This document shows, piece after piece, positions 22,037 to 29,929 of a DNA stretch of 64,000 nt (positions are counted from its first letter, which is position 1; every line of letters begins with the position of its first letter). Location: positions 1-64,000 of the forward strand of contig JBLMYA010000047.1 of NCBI GenBank assembly GCA_050258035.1, written 5' to 3'. The position numbers and the translations under genes are program-made. The notes under the pieces were generated by a model, which worked only from the letters and a program-made list of their open reading frames with translations, searched no databases and had not been told where the DNA came from. This DNA is from DATBLE01 sp050258035. GTDB taxonomy: Bacteria; Actinomycetota; Thermoleophilia; Gaiellales; Gaiellaceae.

Positions 22037-24469
22037 TCAGACATCGGAAAGCGCGTAGTCCACGGCATCGTGGAACGCGAGGCGCCGCCCGGCGTCCCAT
22101 TCGGCCGAGCGCGTCTCGTCTTCAACGGAGGCCAGTGCTTTGAGCGCCCGCTCGTGGAGCGCGAGCTCCGCGCCCTCGAGGCGCCCGCCGAGCGACTCGC
22201 GCATCGCCTCGGCCGCTCCCAGCAGCCGTGCCGAGCGCACCGGGGCGGACTCGGAATACGCGACGCCGAGGAGCTGAAGCGCCCACGCGATGTCATCCCT
22301 GTCCGCCACCTCGCTCGACACGCGGAGGCTGCGCTGCAGCGTCGCGACCGCATCGTCGTGGCGACCTTGGTAGATCGCGACCGACCCGAGAGCTGCGAGT
22401 GATCGCGCCACGCCGTAGCGATCATCGCCGAACTGCTCGGCCGCCCGCTCGAAGTGGCCTCGCGCCTGATCGAAGTCGTCCCGGCTCAGAGCGATGTAGC
22501 CGAGATTGAACGCAACCATGGCGACGGTCTCGACCGGGTCTCCGGCTTCGCGGCCGTACATCTCGGCCTCCTCGTAGATGGCAACGGCGCCATCCGGATC
22601 TCCCTCCGCGAGGGTTGCCCGGCCGAGCGTCATCAGCGCCCAGGCCGCGTACCGTGGCTCGTCCAGCTCACGGCCGAGTTCGTACGCGGCCTGAGACCAG
22701 CGCCTGGTCTCGGCCCAGTCGGCCTGGAGTGCTGCGAGCAGCCCTGCGGCCGCCAGCGCCTTGGCCCGAGGGGGCGTCCGCTCGACGGATGCTTCCAGCA
22801 CGTCGTCGAGCCAGCGGCGGCCTTCGCCCAGGTACCCGCGCCTGAACCAGAAGGGCCGTAGCGCGCCCGCGAGGCGCAGAGTCTTGCCGGACTCTCCGCG
22901 CGCGAGGAACCAGGCGAGCGCCGAGCGCATGTTGGCGTAGTCTCGCTCCAGCACGTCCAGCCAGGCGGCCTGCCGGTCGGTCGCGAGCTCCGGCTCGACT
23001 CTCTCGGCCAGCTCGAGGAAGTGATCGGCATGGCGGTCCCGCAGCTCCGCGGCCTCCGCGCTCTTCTCCAACCGCTCGACCGCGTAGTCGCGGATCGTCT
23101 CGAGCATCCAGAAGCGATCGTCCGTGTGGCGCACGAGGCTCTTCTCGACCAGCGACTGGATCGTGTCCAGATCGGCGTCGGCCACGGTCTCCGCAGAGCC
23201 GATCGAGCATCCGCCGGTAAACACTCCGAGCCGGCCGAAGAGCGTTCGCTCGCTCCGCGACAGCAGGTCGTGGCTCCACTCGATCGTCGCTCGGAGCGTT
23301 GTCTGGCGTTCCTCGGCGTCGCGGCCGCCGTGGAAGAGGTCGAGCCGCTCGCCGAGTCGCTCGAGGATCTGCTCGGGGGCGAGGGCTTTCGTCCGGGCGG
23401 CTGCGAGCTCGACGGCGAGCGGCATGTTGTCGAGGCCGCGACAGATCTCCCCGACCGTGGAGCTCGGGGGGAGCTGCGTGCGCGCGGTGAAGAGCTCGAC
23501 CGCGTCAGGGGCGGCCAGCGAAAGCACCTGGAACTCGACCTCGCCGCGTACGCGCAGCAGCTCCCGGCTGGTGACGAGCAGCTTCAGGTTCGGGCACGCC
23601 TCCAGCAGGTGTGCGAGCTCCGGCGCCGAGTCGATCACCTGCTCCAGGTTGTCGAGCACGAGCAGCAGCTCCCGCTCCCCGATGTGGAGCATCAACTCGT
23701 TCCTGGCGCCGAGTGCCCGGGCGATGGTCTCCGTGACGAGGCCGGGGTCGCTGATCGTCGCCAGCGCCACCCAGTAGACCCCATTCCTGAACTCACCGAT
23801 CAGCTCGGAAGCTGCTTCGATCGCAACGCGCGTCTTGCCCGATCCGCCCGGGCCGGTCAAGGTGACCAGGCCGCTCTCGCGCACGAGCCTGCACACCTCG
23901 GCGACCTCCGGCTCGCGGCCGATGAAGCTGGAGCGGGGGCGGGGAAGGTTGGTGTTCGAGATCGTCTTCAGCGGCGGGAACGGCGCGTCACCGAGCTGGT
24001 AGATCCAGACGGGCGCGTCGAAGTCCTTCACCCGGTGCTCACCGAGGTCGCGCACGGCCACGGCGTCTAGCCGGTCACGGGTCGCCTTCGAGAGGACGAC
24101 CTGGCCGCCGTGAGCGGCTGCGGCGATACGGGCGCCGAGGTGAACATCAAGGCCGAAGTAGCCCTCGTCCGTCCGGCCCGGCTTCCCGGTGTGCAGGCCC
24201 ATCCGCACGCTCACCGGTCCGCCGGCAAGAGCAGCCTGCGCCTCCTCGGCTGCAGCGGCCGCCTCCTCTGCGTCCGGGAACGCGTAGAAGAATGCGTCGC
24301 CCTGGGTGTCGACTTCGATGCCGCCGTGGGCGCCGAACGCCTGTCGCAGAACCCGCCGGTGTGCGGCCAGCGCCTCGCCGTACGCGTCCCCGAGCTCGTG
24401 CAGCATCCTGGTCGACCCCTCGATATCGGTGAAGAGAAACGTGACGGTGCCGGTGGGTAGCTCGGCCAC
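22037..24469 (-). CDS. Class III nucleotide cyclase - NB-ARC ATPase - TPR signalling protein 3
   Basis: The 810-residue protein starts with a cyclase domain (about 6-160): metal aspartates Asp15 (FTDIEGST) and Asp58 (QGDAFFYAF), then GLDVHLGARIAAA, where His110 stands in place of the usual transition-state Asn while Arg114 is kept. The base-recognition Lys seen in proteins 1 and 2 is also missing. An NB-ARC-type ATPase follows (SFIGREPEV; GPGGSGKT 206-213; Walker B LLLVLDNLEQV), then TPR-like repeats. It lacks the LuxR-type HTH that many such ATPases end with. The GTG start is 6 bp after GATAGT, suggesting leaderless translation. Half copies of the repeat lie on both sides. Confidence 0.86.
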   Translation of the reverse strand: MAELPTGTVTFLFTDIEGSTRMLHELGDAYGEALAAHRRVLRQAFGAHGGIEVDTQGDAFFYAFPDAEEAAAAAEEAQAALAGGPVSVRMGLHTGKPGRTDEGYFGLDVHLGARIAAAAHGGQVVLSKATRDRLDAVAVRDLGEHRVKDFDAPVWIYQLGDAPFPPLKTISNTNLPRPRSSFIGREPEVAEVCRLVRESGLVTLTGPGGSGKTRVAIEAASELIGEFRNGVYWVALATISDPGLVTETIARALGARNELMLHIGERELLLVLDNLEQVIDSAPELAHLLEACPNLKLLVTSRELLRVRGEVEFQVLSLAAPDAVELFTARTQLPPSSTVGEICRGLDNMPLAVELAAARTKALAPEQILERLGERLDLFHGGRDAEERQTTLRATIEWSHDLLSRSERTLFGRLGVFTGGCSIGSAETVADADLDTIQSLVEKSLVRHTDDRFWMLETIRDYAVERLEKSAEAAELRDRHADHFLELAERVEPELATDRQAAWLDVLERDYANMRSALAWFLARGESGKTLRLAGALRPFWFRRGYLGEGRRWLDDVLEASVERTPPRAKALAAAGLLAALQADWAETRRWSQAAYELGRELDEPRYAAWALMTLGRATLAEGDPDGAVAIYEEAEMYGREAGDPVETVAMVAFNLGYIALSRDDFDQARGHFERAAEQFGDDRYGVARSLAALGSVAIYQGRHDDAVATLQRSLRVSSEVADRDDIAWALQLLGVAYSESAPVRSARLLGAAEAMRESLGGRLEGAELALHERALKALASVEDETRSAEWDAGRRLAFHDAVDYALSDV

Positions 24470-24475
24470 CCGAGA

Positions 24476-24481
24476 ACTATC
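24476..24481 (-). promoter_or_regulatory. -10-like hexamer GATAGT of cyclase-ATPase gene 3
   Basis: On the minus strand GATAGT ends 6 bp before the GTG start, the same spacing as at the second cyclase-ATPase gene and the UDP-glucuronate decarboxylase gene. It deviates from TANNNT at the first base. Confidence 0.4.
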
Positions 24482-24547
24482 TCGCCCGTGAGCACACGTA
24501 ACAACGAGAGCGCGCACGCGCTCGTGCAGGACACCGGCGCACCACGT

Positions 24548-24625
24548 TGCAACCGAACGCATCGTCACGAACCGGCACGGAACATCACGAGCGCCGCGTC
24601 AGAAGGAGCTCCCGGCGGAGCCGCA
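24548..24625 (+). repeat. Dispersed element, left half copy D
   Basis: TGCAACCGAACGCATC, then three 10-bp units GTCACGAACC, GGCACGGAAC and ATCACGAGCG (24564-24593), then CGCGTCAGAAGGAGCTC, which matches the spacer of copy B. Similarity ends there: the second array and core are missing, and the matching core lies at the other end of cyclase-ATPase gene 3 (copy E). Confidence 0.7.
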
Positions 24626-24751
24626 CCAGCCTGGCGCGGTGCGTAGTTTCGGGCAGTGCTGTTCCGCGTGCCCCCTGAGGACGGCGCGCGAGAGAACGGG
24701 CGAGTATTGGCCGTGACGGGGGCAGGCATGACCACGAAGGGAGCGTGGGCG

Positions 24752-26206
24752 ATGGGTGTGCCCGGGATGCGTCGCTTCGGAGTCGCTCTCGTACTCACGT
24801 TCGTCTGCGCGGTACCGGTCGGTCTTGCTGCCACGGCTGCGCCCGGGCCTGCGCTGGGCGCAGGCGCGCCGACGTCGCCGCCGGAGTTCACGCTGGCCCT
24901 CGACCGAGGTCTCGTCAGCTGGTTCGGCGGCTTCGGCGGGCAGTTCAACCAGCACGTATTCGCGGACATCAGCGGGCCGCCGCCCAATCTCCCGGCTCTG
25001 GAGACCAAGGTGATGGCGCTCGGGCCGCGGTACGTCCGGGTGTTCTTCAACAACACCGAGTGGACGTTCCCCGACCGGATGGCCTCGTTCGTCCGGACGG
25101 TGCAGCTCGCGAGCCGCACGGAGGCGACGATCGAGGTCGCGTGGCAGGGGGGCACGTTCGACTTCGCGATGCAGAACATGCCGCGCTTCGCCGACGTCCT
25201 CGCCGACCTGCTCCTGCACCGGGGCATCGTCGACCCGCTCTGGGTGTCGCTGTACAACGAGCCGAACTCGGGTCGGCTGGCCCTCCCCCAGTACGAGCAG
25301 ACCTATCGGCTTCTCGACGCGGAGCTGCGCGCCCGCGGCGTGCGCGATCGGATCCACTTCATGGGCGGTGGCATCCTCGGCACGACGAGCGGGCTCGGGC
25401 AGTCACAGGCCGACTGGTACTGGTACATGGCGACCTACATGGGCGACCTGCTCGACGCGTGGGCGCCGCACGTCTACTGGGACTTCTGGGACACCCCGAA
25501 GATCGAGCGGCGGCTGACCGAAGTGCAGGCCATCTGGGCGTCGATCCCCGAGCAGCTGCGCCGGCCGCTCTACGTCACCGAGTTCGGCGTTCGCGGCGTG
25601 CGGACGTTCGAGGGCGAGCTGACCTTCGAGCCCGGCTACGCACCGGACGGCACCCCGATGGCCGTGACGAACGCCGTTGCGTTCCAGGAAGCGTGGTTCA
25701 TGCTCCGCGCCCTCCAGCTCGGATACGTCGCAACGGCGAAGTGGGACCTCTACGACGCCACCTACGACGCCGGGACACAGGACTACTCGGCGATCGGCCC
25801 GGGCACCGATGGCTGGCCGCTGCGTCCCGCCTACCATCTGATGCACCTCCTGACGCTGACGACGAGACCGGTCGGGGGCAGCATCGTCGACGTCGTCTCC
25901 CGACCGGGGGCCGACCCCGCAAAGCTCCTCACTGCCTACGTCTCGCCCGCCTCGGACGTGACCATCCTGGGTCTGGACAGGAACGGCGCCGGAGTCTCCG
26001 CGATTCCATACGCGCCGGTCGCCTACAGCATCGGCGGGCTGCCGCCGAACAGGCTGTTCCGGCTGATCTTCTGGAACGCCGACGGCACGGGCACCAACCG
26101 GGAGATCGGCTTCATCGCCAGCGACCCGAACGGAGTGATCGAGTTCGCGGCTCCGCTGCAGGCGGTGTTCGCGCTGACCACGACGCCGCTCGGAGAGCTT
26201 CGGTGA
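24752..26206 (+). CDS. Secreted clan-A glycoside hydrolase (GH5/GH39-like)
   Basis: The protein has a signal peptide (RRFGVALVLTFVCAVPVGLA) and then a TIM-barrel glycosidase core. SLYNEPNSG supplies the probable acid/base Glu170, and YVTEFGVRG the probable nucleophile Glu277, at the ends of strands 4 and 7 as in clan GH-A. A beta-rich domain of about 100 residues closes the protein. Substrate unknown; probably an extracellular polysaccharide. Start uncertain: an ATG 24 bp upstream is also in frame; this one has GGGAG 9 bp before it. Its stop overlaps the start of a sugar-binding protein gene (TGATG), so enzyme and binding protein are likely coupled. Confidence 0.8.
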   Translation: MGVPGMRRFGVALVLTFVCAVPVGLAATAAPGPALGAGAPTSPPEFTLALDRGLVSWFGGFGGQFNQHVFADISGPPPNLPALETKVMALGPRYVRVFFNNTEWTFPDRMASFVRTVQLASRTEATIEVAWQGGTFDFAMQNMPRFADVLADLLLHRGIVDPLWVSLYNEPNSGRLALPQYEQTYRLLDAELRARGVRDRIHFMGGGILGTTSGLGQSQADWYWYMATYMGDLLDAWAPHVYWDFWDTPKIERRLTEVQAIWASIPEQLRRPLYVTEFGVRGVRTFEGELTFEPGYAPDGTPMAVTNAVAFQEAWFMLRALQLGYVATAKWDLYDATYDAGTQDYSAIGPGTDGWPLRPAYHLMHLLTLTTRPVGGSIVDVVSRPGADPAKLLTAYVSPASDVTILGLDRNGAGVSAIPYAPVAYSIGGLPPNRLFRLIFWNADGTGTNREIGFIASDPNGVIEFAAPLQAVFALTTTPLGELR

Positions 26207-27588
26207 TGAGGCCGGCGACGATCCCGCCCCGCCGGGGTCACGACGGCATGACGCGGGCAGCGCTGCTGCGGTCCGGGGGTCTCGCCGCGGCCACTCTCGC
26301 CTCCGGGGGTTGGGTGCCGTCCGCGATCGCCGGCCCGCTCCGGCACCGGGGCCGTCAGCTCGGCGGCAGCCTCTCGATCGTGCAGTGGACGCATGTCATC
26401 GGCGGGTTCGACGCCTGGTTCAACGGCTGGGCGAAGGACTGGGGCACCCGCAACGACGTCGAGGTCAAGGTCGACCACATCAGCATCACGCGCCTACCCG
26501 CCCTCGTGGCGAGCGAGGCAAAGGCGCAGAAAGGACACGACATCGTCGGCTTCCTGACGCCGCCGACGGCCTACGACGACCAGGTGATCGACCACGGGTC
26601 GATCGTCCGCGCGGTCGAGCGCCAGGTCGGCCCGTACAGCACGCTGGGTCGGCTGAGCACCTACAACCCCCGGCGGGAAACGTACCTCGGCATCTCCGAC
26701 TCGTACGTTCCGGCCCCTGTGCTCTGGCGCTACGACCTCTGGAACGCGGTCGGCGAGTCGCCCGCGACGTGGGATCACGTCCGCGCGGCCGCCCCGGCGC
26801 TGAAGGAGGCGGGCTACCCGCTCGGGATCGGCCTCTCGACCGAGCCGGACTCGAACCTCGTCCTGCTCGACCTGATGGCCGCCTTCGGCTCGTTCCTCCA
26901 GCACTGGGACAACACCCTCGCAATCGACAGTCCGGCGACGGTCGAGGCAGTCAAGTTCATGGCCGATCTCCAGCGCCGCGGACAGACCGGCGACGTGTAC
27001 GGCTGGACGCAGGCTTCGAACAACCAGTTCCTGTTCTCGGGCCGCGGCTCGCTGATCGTCAATGCGATCTCCGCGGTCCGGATGGCCGAGGACCTGCAGC
27101 TGCCGGTCTCCGACGACCTCTGGATCTGGCCGATGCCCGCCGGCCCGCACGGCAGGTTCGCGCTGCCGCAGGCGACGAGCGTCTACTCGATCTGGAAGTT
27201 CGCACAGAACCGGGAGGCGGCGGAGACGTTCCTCGCCGACCTCTGCGTCGCCGCCGAGCCGGCAACTCTTGCCTCGAAGCTCTACAGCTTCCCGAGCTTC
27301 CCCGGCGCGTTCCCGCCCGAGCGACTCCGGCGGGCCGCGGCCGCCGACACCCACCGCCCGCGCGGGAAGTACTCGATTCTGGCGACCACCGCGGCGCGGG
27401 ACACGCGCAATGTCGGATACCCGGGCACGACGAATCCGGCCGTCAACGAGACGCTCGACCGATTCCTGATCCCGAAGATGTTCGCCCAGGTCGCGCAGGG
27501 CAAGCTGAGCGCCGCAAACTCGGTTCGCTCGACCGCGAGCGAGATGAAGCAGATCTGGGCGAAATGGAAGACTGCCGGGAAGGTCTAG
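26206..27588 (+). CDS. ABC transporter substrate-binding protein, family 1 (sugar type)
   Basis: The 460-residue protein begins with a Tat- or lipobox-like leader (PPRRGHDGMTRAALLRSGGL), then LSIVQWTHVIGGFDAWFNGW, typical of family 1 extracellular solute-binding proteins for oligosaccharides. Further on SPATWDHVRAAAPALKEAGY, a loop that closes over the ligand, and the C-terminal FAQNREAAETFLADL are characteristic. The start overlaps the stop of the glycosidase gene. No sugar ABC permease or ATPase lies nearby, so it must share a transporter encoded elsewhere or act as a lone binding protein. Ligand unknown. Confidence 0.85.
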   Translation: MRPATIPPRRGHDGMTRAALLRSGGLAAATLASGGWVPSAIAGPLRHRGRQLGGSLSIVQWTHVIGGFDAWFNGWAKDWGTRNDVEVKVDHISITRLPALVASEAKAQKGHDIVGFLTPPTAYDDQVIDHGSIVRAVERQVGPYSTLGRLSTYNPRRETYLGISDSYVPAPVLWRYDLWNAVGESPATWDHVRAAAPALKEAGYPLGIGLSTEPDSNLVLLDLMAAFGSFLQHWDNTLAIDSPATVEAVKFMADLQRRGQTGDVYGWTQASNNQFLFSGRGSLIVNAISAVRMAEDLQLPVSDDLWIWPMPAGPHGRFALPQATSVYSIWKFAQNREAAETFLADLCVAAEPATLASKLYSFPSFPGAFPPERLRRAAAADTHRPRGKYSILATTAARDTRNVGYPGTTNPAVNETLDRFLIPKMFAQVAQGKLSAANSVRSTASEMKQIWAKWKTAGKV

Positions 27589-27743
27589 CCGGGAGCGTTG
27601 GCTATCCGGCGCGCGAGCGCTCGCGACACTGGGGCCGAGTCGAACGGCGGATGGGGGAGCGTCTCGTTCAGGTCTCTCTCAGCTTTGCAGGCGATGCTTC
27701 GCGTGCTTCCCAACGGCGGGGGCTCTGGAACAAGGAGGGTTCG

Positions 27744-28436
27744 ATGAAACGCAAGGTGGTTGTCATCGGCGCCGTCGCGCTGGCCGCCGCGGCCGGCGGA
27801 GCCGCGTTCGCGGCGAGTCGGTCCGGAACGCCGCAGCAGGAGAGCCAGGCGGTCATCGACGACGCCGCTCGCCAGCTCGGGATCACACCCGCGAAGCTGA
27901 GCGACGCGCTCGAGAAGGCGCTGGAGAACCGGGTCGACGCCGCGGTCGCCGCCGGCACGATCACGAAGGCGCAGGGGGACGAGCTCAAGGCGCGCATAGC
28001 GTCGGGCGACTTCCCTCTGATCCCCGCCGGCTTCGGGCACCACGGCATCGGCGGCCACGGCTTCGGCCACCTCTCGGCCGCCGCCGCGTACCTGGGCCTC
28101 TCCGAATCGGAGCTGCAGACGCAGCTCGCCTCCGGCAAGACCCTGGCCGACGTCGCGAAGGCGCAGGGGAAGTCGGTCGACGGGCTCGTCTCCGCGCTGC
28201 TCGCCGACGAGAAGAAGGAGCTCGACGCAGCGGTCGCAGCCGGACGCCTGACGCAGGCGCAGGCCGACGAGTTGCTCGCGAGCGCGGAGCAGCGGATCAC
28301 CGCAATGGTGAACGGCACGATGCCCGGTCCGGGGCGGCACGGCGAGCGGGTGCATGGGTGGCACGGCGGCATGCCCGGCATGGGCCGGTTCGACGGTTCA
28401 CCGTCGACGGCGTCGTACTCGGTACCGGTGATCTGA
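27744..28436 (+). CDS. Exported protein with DUF2680-like helical repeats
   Basis: The 230-residue protein has a signal peptide (MKRKVVVIGAVALAAAAGGA) followed by two related helical units. Each contains an LG(I/L)(T/S)xxxL segment, DAAVAAGxxTxAQxDEL (twice), and GKTLADVAKAQGKSVDGLV. A His/Gly-rich linker HHGIGGHGFGH joins the units and a Gly/His/Met-rich tail ends the protein. This resembles DUF2680-type secreted proteins common in Gram-positive bacteria; function unknown, though the His-rich parts could bind metal. AGGAGG lies 5 bp before the ATG and a strong hairpin follows the stop, so it is probably a single-gene unit. Confidence 0.8.
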   Translation: MKRKVVVIGAVALAAAAGGAAFAASRSGTPQQESQAVIDDAARQLGITPAKLSDALEKALENRVDAAVAAGTITKAQGDELKARIASGDFPLIPAGFGHHGIGGHGFGHLSAAAAYLGLSESELQTQLASGKTLADVAKAQGKSVDGLVSALLADEKKELDAAVAAGRLTQAQADELLASAEQRITAMVNGTMPGPGRHGERVHGWHGGMPGMGRFDGSPSTASYSVPVI

Positions 28437-28472
28437 CCGCAAGGGCAGTCGCCGGGCAGGTGCCCGAGATGT

Positions 28473-28501
28473 CCGAGGGGCTGCCGCGGGCAGCCCCTCG
28501 G
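28473..28501 (+). terminator. Perfect 13-bp hairpin after the DUF2680-like gene
   Basis: CCGAGGGGCTGCC and its exact complement GGCAGCCCCTCGG are separated by GCG, 37 bp after the stop. There is no clear T run, as is common for actinobacterial intrinsic terminators. The right arm nearly touches the stop of the TPR relic on the other strand, so it could serve both directions. Confidence 0.75.
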
Positions 28502-28502
28502 G

Positions 28503-28632
28503 TCAGAGGCGTCGCGCCTCCTCGAGTCGTGGTCGGATCCTGCGCGACCATCGCCAGGTTCTTCGTGCGACCGTACCGGTCGAGGGCCTGCTCGAACGCC
28601 TCGATCGCGTCCCGCTCGCCGCTGTGAGCGTG
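28503..28632 (-). pseudogene. 3' relic of a cyclase-ATPase-TPR type regulator
   Basis: The remnant reads HSGERDAIEAFEQALDRYGR then TKNLAMVAQ, and after a one-base frameshift IRPRLEEARRL and stop. This matches the C-terminal end of signalling protein 1 (GRPDEATAAYAEALELYEQK then ENLVAARRVAQAVEALRAG). The rest of the gene is absent. Confidence 0.55.
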
Positions 28633-28686
28633 GGGCTGCCGGGGGCCGGGCGAAGGCCCGCTGCCGTCCTGCTGCGGCGATACACG

Positions 28687-28721
28687 AGGGTTGGGAGCAC
28701 CGTTCCTGTGCCCCCAACCCT
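28687..28721 (+). terminator. Long hairpin between converging units
   Basis: AGGGTTGGGAGCAC pairs with GTGCCCCCAACCCT around the loop CGTTCCT, with one bulge. It lies between the TPR relic and the end of the BMP pseudogene and could end minus-strand transcription from the latter. No T run. Confidence 0.5.
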
Positions 28722-28785
28722 GGAGCTCGAGCGGAGAGGCGCTGACCGCGTCGGCGCGGCTCGTCCGGCGTGGCCGTCGCCGTAC

Positions 28786-29551
28786 CTACGTGGTCGTGGT
28801 CACCGGGCGGCGAGCCTGCCGGAGCGCGACGACCATACCCGACGCGAGCAGCACGAGGCCGATCGCCGCACCCGCGCCGATTCCGGCGGCGCCCCAGTCG
28901 AACCCATCCGAGGCAACCGCGACGACGGTCGGCGCCGGAGGCGTCGCTTCCGCCGAAGCGTCGCCCGCGGCTGCGTACGGCCCGAGACCGTAGCGCCGAT
29001 TGAGCGCATCGCCGCGAGCGAGCTCTGCCTGCCACTGCTGCGTCGTCATCCCGGCGGGCTTGCCCCCGACGGAGCTGATCACGTCAGGCCCCGGCCGGCG
29101 CTGCTCGACCAGCGCTGCCAGGTACCCGGCGAGGAAGGCGGCCTGCTCCGACCGGAACTGGGTTCCCATCACGTTCGACGGCCTGCGCCGGAGCGCCTCG
29201 ACGGGGACGTCGAGCATGCCGAACTTCGTGCGGGGAAGTTCGCCGCCGCAGCCTCGGCGGCATCCTGGGCGACCAGCCCGGCGGCGAGGATCAGGTCGTA
29301 CCGCTGCGCGGCGAGCCGGGAGAGAGTCACCTTGAACGGCTCCCTCACGGCGGGCGCCACGACCCTACCGCGGACGCCGAAGTCGTTGCTTGCCCGGCGG
29401 AGCCCCTGGATCGCGTCGATCCCGATCGGAACCGTTCGCATCCCCGGCTCGAGCACCAGCGCGACCCGTAGCGGCTCGTTCGCCGCCCGGCGCCGCCCGA
29501 CAGCATGACGGCCGCCGCTGCCGTGAGCGCCATGAGGACGGACCGCGTCAT
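28786..29551 (-). pseudogene. BMP-family ABC binding protein, frameshifted and fused to a foreign tail
   Basis: Three frames must be joined. The first gives a signal peptide MTRSVLMALTAAAAVMLSGG; the second LRVALVLEPGMRTVPIGIDA to YDLILAAGLVAQDAAEAAAA; the third TKFGMLDVPVEALRRRPSNV then TQFRSEQAAFLAGYLAALVE. Together these are the N-terminal two thirds of a basic-membrane-protein (Bmp/Med) lipoprotein that binds nucleosides or similar ligands. Shifts lie near 29492 and 29225. After ISSVGGKPAG the homology ends and the frame runs into TTQQWQAELARGDALNRRYG, then a span GAAGIGAGAAIGLVLLASGM and a basic end, which is the tail of an unrelated membrane protein. Frameshifts plus chimeric junction mark it as a relic. 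Confidence 0.75.
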
Positions 29552-29929
29552 CGCCCGGCGGGGGCGATGCCGTGGGGGCCGATGGGATCGACAGCAGCAA
29601 AGGGGCTCGGCACGAGAGACCTCAGTGTCTCTCCGTCAGAGGGCGAAGTCACACAGGGCCGCGCCGTTCCACGGGCGCGCCGAACGAGGACACGAGTTCG
29701 AGGCCGTGCCCCGAGGAGATCCAGGTCTTCACGAGCCGTCGAGCAGGCCCGAGGCTCTGCCCGACACCCAGGGGCCCGGCGAGACAACTTGCCGGTCGCC
29801 GAGCTCCAGGTCGGCCCGGAGCGGGTATCGGCCGCAGGCGGGCGAGGGCAGAGGTCCCTGCCTGGCGATGAGCCGTCCTGGCCGGGCAGCTTCCGAGGTC
29901 TCGGGCAGCTTCGCGGGCAAACTAGCGCG
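29552..29929. other. Intergenic region upstream of the peptide-permease pair
   Basis: About 380 bp with no supportable gene. It contains a small hairpin GAGAGAC-CTCAGT-GTCTCTC (29614-29633). The promoter of the permease pair should lie here, but I see no clear -10/-35 pair and no Shine-Dalgarno before the ATG. Confidence 0.4.

Noticed and set aside
29614..29633. Riboswitch or attenuator upstream of the peptide permeases
   Set aside because: The only structure is a 7-bp stem far from the start; no known riboswitch core was recognised.
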